A DNA stretch of 64,000 nt from the NCBI GenBank assembly GCA_016717325.1, contig JADKFV010000016.1, positions 61,825 to 125,824 on the forward strand, given 5' to 3'. The stretch is from Bacteroidota bacterium. Lineage in GTDB: Bacteria; Bacteroidota; Bacteroidia; AKYH767-A; OLB10. Position numbers and translations under genes: made by a program. Under the pieces are notes generated by a model. It searched no databases. It was not told where the DNA came from and saw only the letters and a list, made by a program, of their open reading frames with translations. Positions 1 to 8,869 of this stretch are shown one piece after another (the stretch's first letter is position 1; each line of letters starts with the position of its first letter).

Positions 1-85
1 TTATACCACCAATAATCACCATAAGAAAAACAAGTGCACATCCACTGTACAACCAAATTATGATGGGCCTGTTTCTTTTTTTCAT
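1..85 (-). CDS. Probable heme A synthase (CtaA/COX15 family), N-terminal fragment cut by the window edge
   Basis: The minus strand from the ATG at 85 is open to the window edge and encodes 28 residues: a basic start (MKKRNRP) followed by a hydrophobic segment ending in VIIGGI. Bacteroidota heme A synthases begin in this way, with a first membrane helix running into a GGITRLT motif; here the sequence stops just before the expected TRLT. It lies 45 bases downstream of the PaiB-like gene on the same strand. The identification rests on one helix and one motif, so another multi-helix membrane protein is possible. Confidence 0.5.
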   Translation of the reverse strand, partial: MKKRNRPIIIWLYSGCALVFLMVIIGGI

Positions 86-130
86 TTACGTTATATCAAT
101 CTTCTATTTCGTTATTGCAAGACAATTAAA

Positions 131-745
131 TTACTCCGGCAATTTATTTTTCATGTATTGTGCTATTGCAACACTTGTGTTTTCATTTTGTTTCTGCAAA
201 TGATCAACAATATTTTTTTGTTCAACAATTGTTTTATTTTGACTCAATTTGAACTTGCCTTGCACATCATTCACTTCAATAGAAAATGCTTTTATTCCTT
301 TTACCATTCGCCTCAAATAATCAGAATTCAATTCTTTGTATTGTGCAACATATGCGGGCTCAAATGTAGAAATTGTTTTGTGTAACAATTGCTCAACTTT
401 ATCCTGATTTTCTATCAACGTAGCATGGCCATAAATGTGCACAGCAATGTAATTCCATGTGGGGACATTTTCTTTTTTCTCATACAGCGATGGTGATATA
501 TATGCATGAGGTTCGCTAAAAACAATAAGCACCTGCTGCCCTGCAAGTTGCTTCCACTGTGGGTTTGCCAATGCCATATGACTTTGCAATAAAATACCGT
601 TTTCGTTTTTTTCGATAATGAAAGGCAAATGTGTGGCATATGGTTTTCCATCCAATTGGCTTATGAGCAACGCAAATGGGTATTGATTCATAAACGCAAC
701 AAGCTGCACCATGTCTTCTTCTTTATAATGCTTTGGAATGTACAT
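131..745 (-). CDS. FMN-binding negative transcriptional regulator, PaiB family
   Basis: A 204-residue protein matching the PaiB/FMN-binding split-barrel family in length and motifs: MYIPKHYKEED at the start, then QYPFALLISQLDGKPYATHLP, the HMALANPQWK segment, and NVPTWNYIAVHIYG (about residues 93-106), which is typical of the flavin-binding core. The family is named after Bacillus PaiB, a repressor of sporulation and protease genes; in Bacteroidota the role is not established and FMN-dependent chemistry is equally possible. The start ATG lies 5 bases after the stop of the aspartate kinase gene, so the two are probably co-transcribed. Confidence 0.85.
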   Translation of the reverse strand: MYIPKHYKEEDMVQLVAFMNQYPFALLISQLDGKPYATHLPFIIEKNENGILLQSHMALANPQWKQLAGQQVLIVFSEPHAYISPSLYEKKENVPTWNYIAVHIYGHATLIENQDKVEQLLHKTISTFEPAYVAQYKELNSDYLRRMVKGIKAFSIEVNDVQGKFKLSQNKTIVEQKNIVDHLQKQNENTSVAIAQYMKNKLPE

Positions 746-750
746 GGTGA

Positions 751-2013
751 TTAATTTGGGCGTGTAATTATTTGTGCTGTATTGCGGCTACGTTGTTCAA
801 GTATTAGTGTTTTACCTTTCAATAAACTATCGAGTGTAAACTGATTGTAATGGCGTATGGTATATAGGGTAAGATTATCGTTGTAGCGCACTTTGAAATG
901 TTGTTTCAATGCATCGAGAAGTGCGGGTAAAGCAATAGCATCGTTATCTAAGCATACCGAAAAACTGATTGCGGAATTTTGCATCAGGTTGATTTTTATT
1001 CCTTGTGTTGCAAAAATATTAAATATTGCACTCAGGTTATCTTCGGCTATGAAAGAGAAATCGGTGGCAGAAATACTTATCAGCACTTGATTAGTTTTCA
1101 CAATCAAATTAGGCACAAAAGGTTTTGTATTTAAATCTTTACCGATGATAGTGCCGGCACCTTCGGGTTGCAAAAAGGATTTTACATACAGCGGAATGCC
1201 ACGATTCTCGAGGGGCTTTATTGTTTTAGGATGAATAACGGTAGCGCCATAATATGTCATTTCTATTGCATCGAGATAACTTATTTGTTCCAGTTTTTGA
1301 GTATCGTCAAAAAAGCGCGGGTCGGCATTTAGTACACCCGGCACATCTTTCCATATTGTAACCGAATCGGCTTTCATGCAATATGCAATAATAGCTGCTG
1401 TGTAATCGGAACCTTCGCGGCCCAGTGTAGTTGTATAATTTTCGGAAGTGCCACCAATGAAGCCCTGAGTAATCACAATATTTTTTTTCTTTAATTGAGA
1501 AGTTACTGTTTCAACAATTATTGTTTCGGTTTGCAGCCAATCGATATTTGCATTGCGGTAATTATTATCGGTAAGAATTATACCCCGCGCATCTATCCAT
1601 GTATTATCCATTTGTTGCAACAATAAATATTGACTAATTATTTTTGTAGAAACCAACTCGCCTATGGATACTATTTGATCGTACAAAAAATTATAACTGC
1701 GGGGTTTTTCTTCCAGCATCCATTCGGCTTCAACAAAAAAATTGTTTACTTCAATAATCACAGGATGATTGACAGGGAACAGATTGGCAATAATTTCATC
1801 ATGAAATAGCTTTACCTCATTCAACAATTGTGTGGCATTATCATCGTTGTTGAAATGAGCATTCACTACTTTTTCGAGCGCATTGGTGGTTTTGCCCATA
1901 GCCGAAACCACTACCACAAGGGAGTCGGCAGTATAACGGGATAGAATAGATTTTATATTTTTTATTGAAGAAGCATCTTTTACCGAAGCGCCACCAAACT
2001 TAAAAACCTGCAT
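751..2013 (-). CDS. lysC: Aspartate kinase (monofunctional)
   Basis: Aspartate kinase phosphorylates L-aspartate, the first step towards lysine, threonine, methionine and diaminopimelate. The 420-residue protein opens with the amino-acid-kinase motif KFGGASV, has VVSAMGKTTNAL near residue 37, and the substrate-binding GREGSDYTAA near residue 200. The C-terminal third looks like paired ACT domains (EDNLSAIFNIFATQGIKIN), the usual allosteric site. There is no homoserine dehydrogenase domain, so it is monofunctional. A TACATTCG box at 2034-2041 on the minus strand may be its -7 element, with a short leader of about 20 bases. It is followed closely by the PaiB-like gene. Confidence 0.93.
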   Translation of the reverse strand: MQVFKFGGASVKDASSIKNIKSILSRYTADSLVVVVSAMGKTTNALEKVVNAHFNNDDNATQLLNEVKLFHDEIIANLFPVNHPVIIEVNNFFVEAEWMLEEKPRSYNFLYDQIVSIGELVSTKIISQYLLLQQMDNTWIDARGIILTDNNYRNANIDWLQTETIIVETVTSQLKKKNIVITQGFIGGTSENYTTTLGREGSDYTAAIIAYCMKADSVTIWKDVPGVLNADPRFFDDTQKLEQISYLDAIEMTYYGATVIHPKTIKPLENRGIPLYVKSFLQPEGAGTIIGKDLNTKPFVPNLIVKTNQVLISISATDFSFIAEDNLSAIFNIFATQGIKINLMQNSAISFSVCLDNDAIALPALLDALKQHFKVRYNDNLTLYTIRHYNQFTLDSLLKGKTLILEQRSRNTAQIITRPN

Positions 2014-2121
2014 ATTGGAAATTAAAAGTTGCGCGAATGTAACGGCTATTTTATCAATAAGAAAAAAAACATCGACACGAAAAAAAGGAAATTATGATTT
2101 TAGAACGAAAAGAAAATGCAA

Positions 2122-2466
2122 TTACAAATTATCGTCCATGCGTGGCACATAAGTTAAAAAAACAAGGCACAGAATAGTTGAGAGCGGCAATTCTATTTCG
2201 CGCGAAATACCGACCATTATACTCGTAATTTCGAACACCAAAAAAACGATAAGAAATAAAATGGGTCCCCATTTTTTCATATACCAAACTCCTATTAGCG
2301 CCATAAAACGAAGCGACACCATAGAGCCAAAAAGTAATGGGTAGAATGTGCCCAGCTTTTTTATGAATGGTGAAAATATAGATGGGATAGAAATTATGAC
2401 CATTATCAATCCAATGATTGCAAATATCTTTAGTGGCTTGGGTAATGTGATGAGTGCTTTATTCAT
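2122..2466 (-). CDS. Hypothetical small integral membrane protein
   Basis: A 114-residue protein of unknown function. It has a short polar start (MNKALITLPKPLK) and about four hydrophobic helices: roughly residues 12-34, 41-60, 66-87 and 93-108. I do not recognise a family. It starts 19 bases after the stop of the ABC permease and is probably co-transcribed with it, which is the only functional hint. A 108-base gap separates it from the aspartate kinase downstream. Confidence 0.6.
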   Translation of the reverse strand: MNKALITLPKPLKIFAIIGLIMVIISIPSIFSPFIKKLGTFYPLLFGSMVSLRFMALIGVWYMKKWGPILFLIVFLVFEITSIMVGISREIELPLSTILCLVFLTYVPRMDDNL

Positions 2467-2485
2467 GTTGCGATGACAAATTTAA

Positions 2486-3730
2486 TTAACTGCGGATGGC
2501 TTCTACAGGGTCGAGTTGCGATGCGGTGTATGCAGGCAAAAACCCCGCAATGATGCCAATATTTGCCGATACCGTTAATCCTAAAACTATGTTGGAAACA
2601 GTAAGTGATAATGGGAATGGTACTGCGCCTTCGAGTGCGAGCGATAATAAATACACAAGAAAAATTCCTATGATGCCTCCAATAAGGCAGAGTAGCACAG
2701 CCTCGAACAGAAATTGAAGAAGGATAAAGAAATTTTTTGCCCCTAAAGATTTTTGAATGCCAATTAAATTGGTTCGCTCTTTAACCGATACAAATAAAAT
2801 ATTGGCTATGCCAAAACCTCCAACTAAAATAGAAAGGCCGCCAATTATCCACTCTACAATTTGCAAAATATCGAATATGCCTGTAATGTTATTTGCAATT
2901 AATTTGCTTTCGTTCAATGCGAAATCATCCTCTTGCACAGGGCGCAATCTGCGAATGGAACGCATGGCACCACGTAATTCTTCTTTCAATTGTTCGTTTG
3001 TAAATCCATCCACGCCTTTGGCCATTATAAATGGATCGACTCTATCGCTGTTAATGTCTATTACTTTGCGGCCATAATTTATTGGCACAAGTATCAATTC
3101 ATCGAAACCATTATCGAGCATACTTTTTCCTTCTTTATTAAACACACCTACAACAGTAAGTTTGCGGCCTTTTACAGAAATTTCTTTGCCAACAGCTTCA
3201 TAATTTTCGAACAGATTTTGTTTTATGCTGTAACCAATGAGGCATACATTGCGGCCACCATCACTTTCTATTTGCGTAAAATAACGGCCCTGTTGTAAAT
3301 CGAAAGCGCGTATTTTATCGTAATCGTGCGATACCATAAACATGCTGCCATCTTCAATCGTTTTGTTCTTATATTTTATCAATTGCCCACCGGTGTTGGC
3401 ACCCAGGGCTATGGCTTTAAAATTTTCGACACGGTCTTTTAAGCTTTCCATTTCATCGTAGGTTGGCAATGGGCGCGACATGTATTTCCACCAAGGGTAA
3501 TTTTCGCCAAATGTCCACGGCCATTTTTGTACATAAATCACATTATCGCCAAGCGATTGTATACTGGTAGTAACATCGCGCTCCATACCATCGACCAAAG
3601 TAAAAACAAGAATGATGGCGAATATGCCTATAGTAATTCCGAGTAATGATAAAAAAGTGCGCAAACGGTTTACACGCAAGGCATGCAGGGCAAACAAAAA
3701 ACTTTCTTTAACAAGGTTCAAAAAAATCAT
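2486..3730 (-). CDS. ABC transporter permease, MacB/FtsX type
   Basis: A 414-residue inner membrane permease with the MacB/LolC architecture. One N-terminal helix (about residues 22-46, LSLLGITIGIFAIILVFTLV) is followed by a large periplasmic MacB-PCD-like domain (about residues 47-285) and three C-terminal helices (about 290-315, 335-360 and 378-400), with the FtsX signature GIQKSLGAK before the second. It ends in the typical SQLDPVEAIRS. Such permeases work with a separate ATPase and use mechanotransmission for peptide, lipid or lipoprotein export. No ATPase gene is adjacent, so the partner must be elsewhere. It is the first gene of the leftward cluster. Confidence 0.9.
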   Translation of the reverse strand: MIFLNLVKESFLFALHALRVNRLRTFLSLLGITIGIFAIILVFTLVDGMERDVTTSIQSLGDNVIYVQKWPWTFGENYPWWKYMSRPLPTYDEMESLKDRVENFKAIALGANTGGQLIKYKNKTIEDGSMFMVSHDYDKIRAFDLQQGRYFTQIESDGGRNVCLIGYSIKQNLFENYEAVGKEISVKGRKLTVVGVFNKEGKSMLDNGFDELILVPINYGRKVIDINSDRVDPFIMAKGVDGFTNEQLKEELRGAMRSIRRLRPVQEDDFALNESKLIANNITGIFDILQIVEWIIGGLSILVGGFGIANILFVSVKERTNLIGIQKSLGAKNFFILLQFLFEAVLLCLIGGIIGIFLVYLLSLALEGAVPFPLSLTVSNIVLGLTVSANIGIIAGFLPAYTASQLDPVEAIRS

Positions 3731-4010
3731 ATTCTCTTTTTCGGTTCACAAATGTAGTAATACAAATGGTGAGGCAAATTAATGTCTTTATATTAAATAC
3801 GAACTGTTTGACGCTACATTGATAATTTTGTTACCATTTAAATTTTGGGCTGATTTAAATAAACTTTCAGCATCGTTTTTAAAATGAAATTGATTTATAC
3901 TATAAAAATTTCAAAAACGAGATTTTTGTAAAGACCCGAAACCATTAATTAGCAGGCCCATATTATGACTATCATCAAATATTTCTGAACATTTTGGCCG
4001 ATATTTATTT
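3731..4010. other. Divergent intergenic region between ABC permease and secDF
   Basis: This A/T-rich stretch holds the upstream regions of two divergent transcription units. Apart from the secDF promoter at its right end (listed separately), I see no ORF, RNA gene, repeat or clear operator. Confidence 0.4.
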
Positions 4011-4043
4011 TTTGTCGTTTCTAAAATCAAAATTCTATATTTG
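4011..4043 (+). promoter_or_regulatory. Bacteroidota-type promoter for secDF
   Basis: TTTG at 4011-4014 and TATATTTG at 4036-4043 are separated by 21 bases, matching the Bacteroidota primary sigma consensus TTTG-N19-21-TAnnTTTG. Transcription would begin around 4048-4052, leaving a leader of about 35-40 bases before the secDF ATG. Confidence 0.6.
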
Positions 4044-4086
4044 CGGGCTTAAAAATTTTAGGACTTAGTAAACCAATTAAAAAGTA

Positions 4087-7000
4087 ATGCAAAATAAAGG
4101 ATTAATAAGGGCTTTGGCGATTATACTCACCATCGTATGCCTTTTTCAATTATCGTACACATGGATGGTAAAAAGTGTAGAGAGTAGTGCCAAATCGTAT
4201 GGCAAAGGAAATGTAGCTTTAGAAAACCGCTACCTCGACTCAATGAAAACACAAAAAGTTTTCCCTCCGCTATTAAATGTTTTCACATACAAAGAGTGTA
4301 AAGACCGTGAGTTGAATCTTGGCCTCGACTTGAAAGGCGGGATGAACGTGACACTCGAACTTTCGACTGCCGATGTTATTCGTGGCTTATCAAACAACAG
4401 CACCGACAAAGATTTTACCTCTGCATTAAATAATGCTGTTACCCGTCAGGGAAATTCGCAGGAAGGCCTTGTAAAATTATTTGGTGAAGAATTTACAAAA
4501 ATAAACCCAAACAATAAGCTGGCCGCTATATTCAGCACTGCCGATTTGCAAAGTAAGGTTACTTACAAATCGACAAACGAAGAAGTATTGTCGGTTATAC
4601 AAGCGGAAGTAAATGATGCCATTAAGCGTTCGTACAATATTATTCGTACACGTATTGATAAGTTTGGCGTAACACAACCAAACGTGCAGCAATTAGCCAA
4701 CGACCGCATTCTTGTTGAATTGCCGGGCGTAAAGGAAAAAGAGCGTGTACGTAAACTGTTGCAAGGAACGGCAGAATTGGAGTTTTGGCCAACCTATAAT
4801 TTTGGCGAAGTAGTAGGCCAATTGGTTGAAGTAAACAAAACATTAAAATTAATAAACGAGCGCGATTCATTGGCAAAAGCTACTGCATCGGGCATTACTC
4901 CATCTGTTAATGATACCACTAAAAAATCGGCAGACACTTTAGCCAATAGTACCGACAGTTTATTGAACCAGATAAAAAACACTGCATCGAACGACACTAC
5001 CGGTAAAGATAGTACCGGTGCAGGCAAGCAAATGTCGGCAGAGCAATTTAAAAGAGAATACCCATTATTCAGCCTCATGACACCGGCCGATTATATGGTA
5101 AAAACACAGGAAGATCAAAAGTTTGTTTACGAAAGCCCACGCCTTGGTTTTGCAATGGTATCGGATACTGCAGAAATAAACGCCCTTTTAAACAGACCCG
5201 ATATCCGCAGTATAATAAAAAACGATTTGCAATTTGCTTGGACAGCAAAATCATCTAATCCCGAAAACGACAATGTACGCGAGTTGATTGCATTAAAAGT
5301 ATCAGGTCGCGATGGCAGAGCACCACTTGATGGTTCGCATGTTTCGGAAGCACGTGGCGACCGTAGCCAAACCAACAATCAGCCCGAAGTATTGATGCAA
5401 ATGAACCCCGAAGGTGCTGCAATATGGAAACGTATGACTGGCGAAAACAAAGGTCGTTGCATTGCAATAGTACTTGACAATTTTGTGTATTCATATCCAA
5501 AAGTAAACGAAGTAATACCAAACGGAAGCAGTAACATCAGTGGTAATTTTACCGATGCCGATGCTGCCGACTTAGCGAATATTCTTAAAGCCGGTAAACT
5601 GCCCGCACCCTGCCGCATCATTGAAGAATCGGTGGTAGGGCCTACTCTTGGAGAGAAAGCTATCAACGATGGTTTGATGTCATTCGTGATTGCTATTATA
5701 CTTGTAATGTTGTTTATGGTATTATATTACAACAATGCCGGTTGGGTTGCCGATGCAGCTTTGGTTGTAAACTTAATAATGCTGTTTGGTGTACTCACTG
5801 CCTTTAATGCTGTGTTGACACTGCCAGGTATAGCAGGTATTGTGCTTACATTGGGTATGGCTGTAGATGCAAACGTACTGATATATGAACGTATACGTGA
5901 AGAGTTACGTGCCGGCAAAGGTGTACGCCTGGCCATAAATGATGGTTACCAAATGGCCTACTCAGCAATCATCGACTCCAACGTTACAACAATACTTACA
6001 GGTATTATCCTCTACATATTTGGAACAGGACCAATACAAGGTTTTGCAACAACGCTTATCATTGGTATTATTACATCAATGTTTACTTCTATCTTCATAT
6101 CGCGCTTGATATTTGAATGGATGTTAAATACAAACAAATCGATAAAATTCTCGACTAAAACTACGGAGAATCTTTTCCGAAATAAGAACATTGATTTTAT
6201 TGGAATGCGTAATAAGGCCTATATAGCTTCAGGGGCTGTAATTCTTATTGGTTTAATATCTATTGCAGTTACAGGTTTCAATCAAGGGGTCGATTTCAAA
6301 GGTGGACGTTCATACCGTGTACAATTTAACGAAGCTAAAAATGCCGAAGATGTGCGTGTATCATTGGCCACACAATTTGGCAATGGTACCGAAGTGAAAA
6401 CATTGGAAAACGATCGCACCTTCAAAATTACTACGCCTTTCATGATAGAAAGTAATGATGCCGATGCTGATAATATAGTAGAGAAAAAGCTAACTGATGG
6501 GCTTAAGATAAACAAAGATCAAATTATATGGTCGCAAAAAGTAGGGCCTACAGTTGCCGATGATATAAAGCAAGAGGCTGTTTTAGCTTTAATTTTCGGC
6601 CTTTTGGCAATATTCCTCTATATAGTTGCACGATTCAGAAAATGGACCTTTGGCGCAGGTGCTATTATCGCTTTGGCACACGATACATTGATTATACTTG
6701 GCGTGTTTTCAATTTTCAAAAACATCATGCCATTTTCAATGGACCTTGATCAGGCTTTTATAGCAGCGATTCTTACTGTGATGGGATATTCGATAAATGA
6801 CACCGTGGTGGTATTCGACCGTATACGTGAGTATTTGGGCATACATAAAAAAGGAGAAATGTCGCTTGTGATTAATAAGGCTTTGAATGATACTCTTAGC
6901 CGTACTATCAACACATCCCTCACAATCTTTTTTGTATTGTTGGCCATATTCATATTTGGTGGCGAGACCATTCGTGCATTCTCGTTTGCATTATTGTTGG

Positions 7001-7089
7001 GTATTATAGTTGGAACTTATTCTTCCATATTTATAGCCACACCAATAGTTATTGACTTCGACAAAAAAGAAAGAGAAATTAAGAAATAA
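4087..7089 (+). CDS. secDF: Protein translocase subunit SecDF (SecD-SecF fusion)
   Basis: SecDF uses the proton gradient to pull preproteins through SecYEG. The 1000-residue length is that of the fused Bacteroidota protein. SecD part: first membrane helix at about residues 7-25, motif LGLDLKGGMNVTLEL from about residue 78, FGVTQPNVQ and RILVELPGV near 195-215, then GPTLGEKAINDG near 517 leading into the first helix bundle (AVDANVLIYERIREE near 598). SecF part: GVDFKGGRSYRVQF near 734, helices to the end, and the second signature SINDTVVVFDRIRE near 902. A Ser/Thr/Asp-rich insertion at about residues 270-315 (TSDSLLNQIKNTAS and similar) lies inside the SecD periplasmic domain. It has its own promoter and terminator, so it is probably monocistronic. 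Confidence 0.97.
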   Translation: MQNKGLIRALAIILTIVCLFQLSYTWMVKSVESSAKSYGKGNVALENRYLDSMKTQKVFPPLLNVFTYKECKDRELNLGLDLKGGMNVTLELSTADVIRGLSNNSTDKDFTSALNNAVTRQGNSQEGLVKLFGEEFTKINPNNKLAAIFSTADLQSKVTYKSTNEEVLSVIQAEVNDAIKRSYNIIRTRIDKFGVTQPNVQQLANDRILVELPGVKEKERVRKLLQGTAELEFWPTYNFGEVVGQLVEVNKTLKLINERDSLAKATASGITPSVNDTTKKSADTLANSTDSLLNQIKNTASNDTTGKDSTGAGKQMSAEQFKREYPLFSLMTPADYMVKTQEDQKFVYESPRLGFAMVSDTAEINALLNRPDIRSIIKNDLQFAWTAKSSNPENDNVRELIALKVSGRDGRAPLDGSHVSEARGDRSQTNNQPEVLMQMNPEGAAIWKRMTGENKGRCIAIVLDNFVYSYPKVNEVIPNGSSNISGNFTDADAADLANILKAGKLPAPCRIIEESVVGPTLGEKAINDGLMSFVIAIILVMLFMVLYYNNAGWVADAALVVNLIMLFGVLTAFNAVLTLPGIAGIVLTLGMAVDANVLIYERIREELRAGKGVRLAINDGYQMAYSAIIDSNVTTILTGIILYIFGTGPIQGFATTLIIGIITSMFTSIFISRLIFEWMLNTNKSIKFSTKTTENLFRNKNIDFIGMRNKAYIASGAVILIGLISIAVTGFNQGVDFKGGRSYRVQFNEAKNAEDVRVSLATQFGNGTEVKTLENDRTFKITTPFMIESNDADADNIVEKKLTDGLKINKDQIIWSQKVGPTVADDIKQEAVLALIFGLLAIFLYIVARFRKWTFGAGAIIALAHDTLIILGVFSIFKNIMPFSMDLDQAFIAAILTVMGYSINDTVVVFDRIREYLGIHKKGEMSLVINKALNDTLSRTINTSLTIFFVLLAIFIFGGETIRAFSFALLLGIIVGTYSSIFIATPIVIDFDKKEREIKK

Positions 7090-7111
7090 TTTTTCAAAAT
7101 GATTTATTAAT

Positions 7112-7140
7112 AAAGACCGGTTTATTCCGGTCTTTTTTTT
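7112..7140 (+). terminator. Rho-independent terminator after secDF
   Basis: AAAGACCGG, loop TTTATT and CCGGTCTTT form a perfect 9-bp stem followed by a T run to 7140. It begins 22 bases after the secDF stop. Confidence 0.9.
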
Positions 7141-7204
7141 GATTATGATTTTTGTTTGGCGCACTCATACAAACTAAAATTTAAAAATCTTCTTAAATAA
7201 GTTC

Positions 7205-7235
7205 TTGGTAGAGTTCGAATTTTCCACTACTTTCG
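7205..7235 (+). promoter_or_regulatory. Probable promoter of the 7.3-kb secreted protein gene
   Basis: TTG at 7205-7207 and TACTTTCG at 7228-7235 are 20 bases apart. The -7 box has one mismatch to TAnnTTTG. It predicts a leader of about 20-25 bases before the ATG at 7263. Confidence 0.45.
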
Positions 7236-7262
7236 TGATATTAAAATTTATAAAAAAACAAG

Positions 7263-8510
7263 ATGAACAAAAAATTACTAAGTGCAGCTATAGGCTGCTT
7301 GATGGCAGGTGGAATGATGGCACAAGCCCCTGTTAATGATGATTGTGCCACAGCAATTGATATCAATTCATTGTTTGGTGGAGCGCTCAATACAGCGGTT
7401 GTTGGTGGGCCATATACAAACACCAATGGTACAACAGCAAATGATCCTATTGATGGATGGGCTTGCTATGGCGAACCTGGTGGCACAGGAACTGCTCCGG
7501 AATTAAACAACACCGTATGGTTTACATTTACAGGTGATGGTAACCAATATTTTATTGAAACACCATCGCTAAATTTAGTGAATGGCATTACCGATGGTGA
7601 CACACAAATGTCGCTTTACGAAGGCACTTGCGGTGCATTAACTGCATTGGCTTGCAACGAAGATGGCCCAAATGCAACAAGCACATATTACCCTGCTGCT
7701 ATTACTTTTTTCACTACACCAGGAGTTACCTATTACCTTATGGTAGATGGTTTTAGCTTTAACGGTGCAGTGAGCGAAGGTGATTTTAATATCGAGGTGA
7801 CTATGGTTCCGGGTGTGGCTTGTGGCGACACTTCTGTAACTGCAGGAACATCAACAGCAAACGGCACAGATTTTTGTGAGGGCGATACAGTATTGTTCAC
7901 AGGAACCGGATCGGTTTATCCTACAGCAGGAACAGTTTTTGGGATTATTTGGGTACTTTCAAGTGCAGACATAAGCAATAGCACCGATCCTGTAAACGAG
8001 CCATCCTACCTGGGTTCTACCAATGTAATCACATCGCCAAATGGAACAACAACAGTTCAGTTGATTTACAACACAGCGAACTTTCCTCCAAATACTTATT
8101 ACATAACTCCATGTGTTTTTGGCAATGGTACTGCGGCCGGAACAATCACTAGCTTGGCTGATATAACTATAGACCCTGCTTGCTTCTTTGGTGGCACTTC
8201 GGTTATGTTTACCTTACTAGATCCTCAAGATCCTCAATGCACAGGTGCCGGTATAAACGAAAATGGTTCTAATGCAAGTTTAGATTTATACCCAAACCCT
8301 GTTAGCAATATGCTTACTATTTCGAACAAAGAAAATTTTGGAACAGCGGTTGTTACCATTACAGATAATGTAGGAAAAACTATCGATGTATTGAACATGG
8401 CATCGGGCCAGGCATTAAATGTAAATACAGAAAAATATCCTTCAGGAATGTATTTCATATCAGTCTCTCAAGATTCGAAAATAATGAAAGGTAAATTCGT
8501 AAAAAAATAA
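7263..8510 (+). CDS. Secreted protein with T9SS type A sorting domain
   Basis: A 415-residue extracellular protein. It has an N-terminal signal peptide (MNKKLLSAAIGCLMAGGMMAQA) and a domain at about residues 25-175 resembling the Bacteroidota repeat regions that start NDDCATAI and contain NTVWFTFTGDG, SLYEGTCGAL and GVTYYLMVDGF, possibly pre-peptidase C-terminal-like beta-sandwiches. A second Cys-containing region follows. The C-terminal 75 residues are a T9SS type A sorting signal (LDLYPNPVSNMLTI, then NTEKYPSGMYFISV, ending KGKFVKK). No catalytic motif is visible, so its role on the surface is unknown. It is flanked by its own promoter and terminator. Confidence 0.85.
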   Translation: MNKKLLSAAIGCLMAGGMMAQAPVNDDCATAIDINSLFGGALNTAVVGGPYTNTNGTTANDPIDGWACYGEPGGTGTAPELNNTVWFTFTGDGNQYFIETPSLNLVNGITDGDTQMSLYEGTCGALTALACNEDGPNATSTYYPAAITFFTTPGVTYYLMVDGFSFNGAVSEGDFNIEVTMVPGVACGDTSVTAGTSTANGTDFCEGDTVLFTGTGSVYPTAGTVFGIIWVLSSADISNSTDPVNEPSYLGSTNVITSPNGTTTVQLIYNTANFPPNTYYITPCVFGNGTAAGTITSLADITIDPACFFGGTSVMFTLLDPQDPQCTGAGINENGSNASLDLYPNPVSNMLTISNKENFGTAVVTITDNVGKTIDVLNMASGQALNVNTEKYPSGMYFISVSQDSKIMKGKFVKK

Positions 8511-8530
8511 TTGCTTTTGAACTAAAAGAA

Positions 8531-8559
8531 AACTGCTCCAAACGGGGCAGTTTTTTTTT
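8531..8559 (+). terminator. Rho-independent terminator after the 7.3-kb secreted protein gene
   Basis: AACTGCTCC, loop AAAC and GGGGCAGTT form a 9-bp stem with one T-G pair, followed by nine T residues. The T run abuts the putative tatA -7 box. Confidence 0.88.
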
Positions 8560-8572
8560 GTACTTTTGTGCC

Positions 8573-8860
8573 ATGCATTTACATGTATTTCTTTTTCTTG
8601 ATAGTTTGGGAGGTGGCGAATTGCTTATCATCATACTGTTTGCCATCATGTTTTTTGGCAGCGAAAAACTTCCCGGTCTTATGCGTGGAATGGGTGCAGC
8701 CATGCGTACATTTAAAAATGCCATGAATGATGTGAAATACGATATTGAGAAAAGTGTGGATATGTCGGAAATTGATAATACCCGAAAAAATTTACCTAAG
8801 CCCGGCACTACTCCTATTCAGCCCGAAAACACTGGAGATGAAACTCCGCCTACAGCATAA
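8573..8860 (+). CDS. tatA: Sec-independent translocase protein TatA/TatB type
   Basis: A 95-residue protein typical of Bacteroidota TatA: a short start MHLHVFLFLDSLGGGE, one membrane helix (about residues 13-30, LLIIILFAIMFFGS), the FGSEKLPGLMRGMG hinge, an amphipathic helix (AAMRTFKNAMNDVKYDIEKSV) and a polar tail rich in Pro and Thr. TatA oligomers form the pore for folded twin-arginine substrates in the inner membrane. I start it at the ATG at 8573; an upstream TTG at 8558 would lie in the terminator T run. Whether it is TatA, TatB or TatE cannot be settled from sequence alone. Confidence 0.88.
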   Translation: MHLHVFLFLDSLGGGELLIIILFAIMFFGSEKLPGLMRGMGAAMRTFKNAMNDVKYDIEKSVDMSEIDNTRKNLPKPGTTPIQPENTGDETPPTA

Positions 8861-8869
8861 TTTTTTACT

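Noticed and set aside
2496..3298. Plus-strand ORFs antisense to the ABC permease
   Set aside because: They are shadows of the well-supported minus-strand gene.
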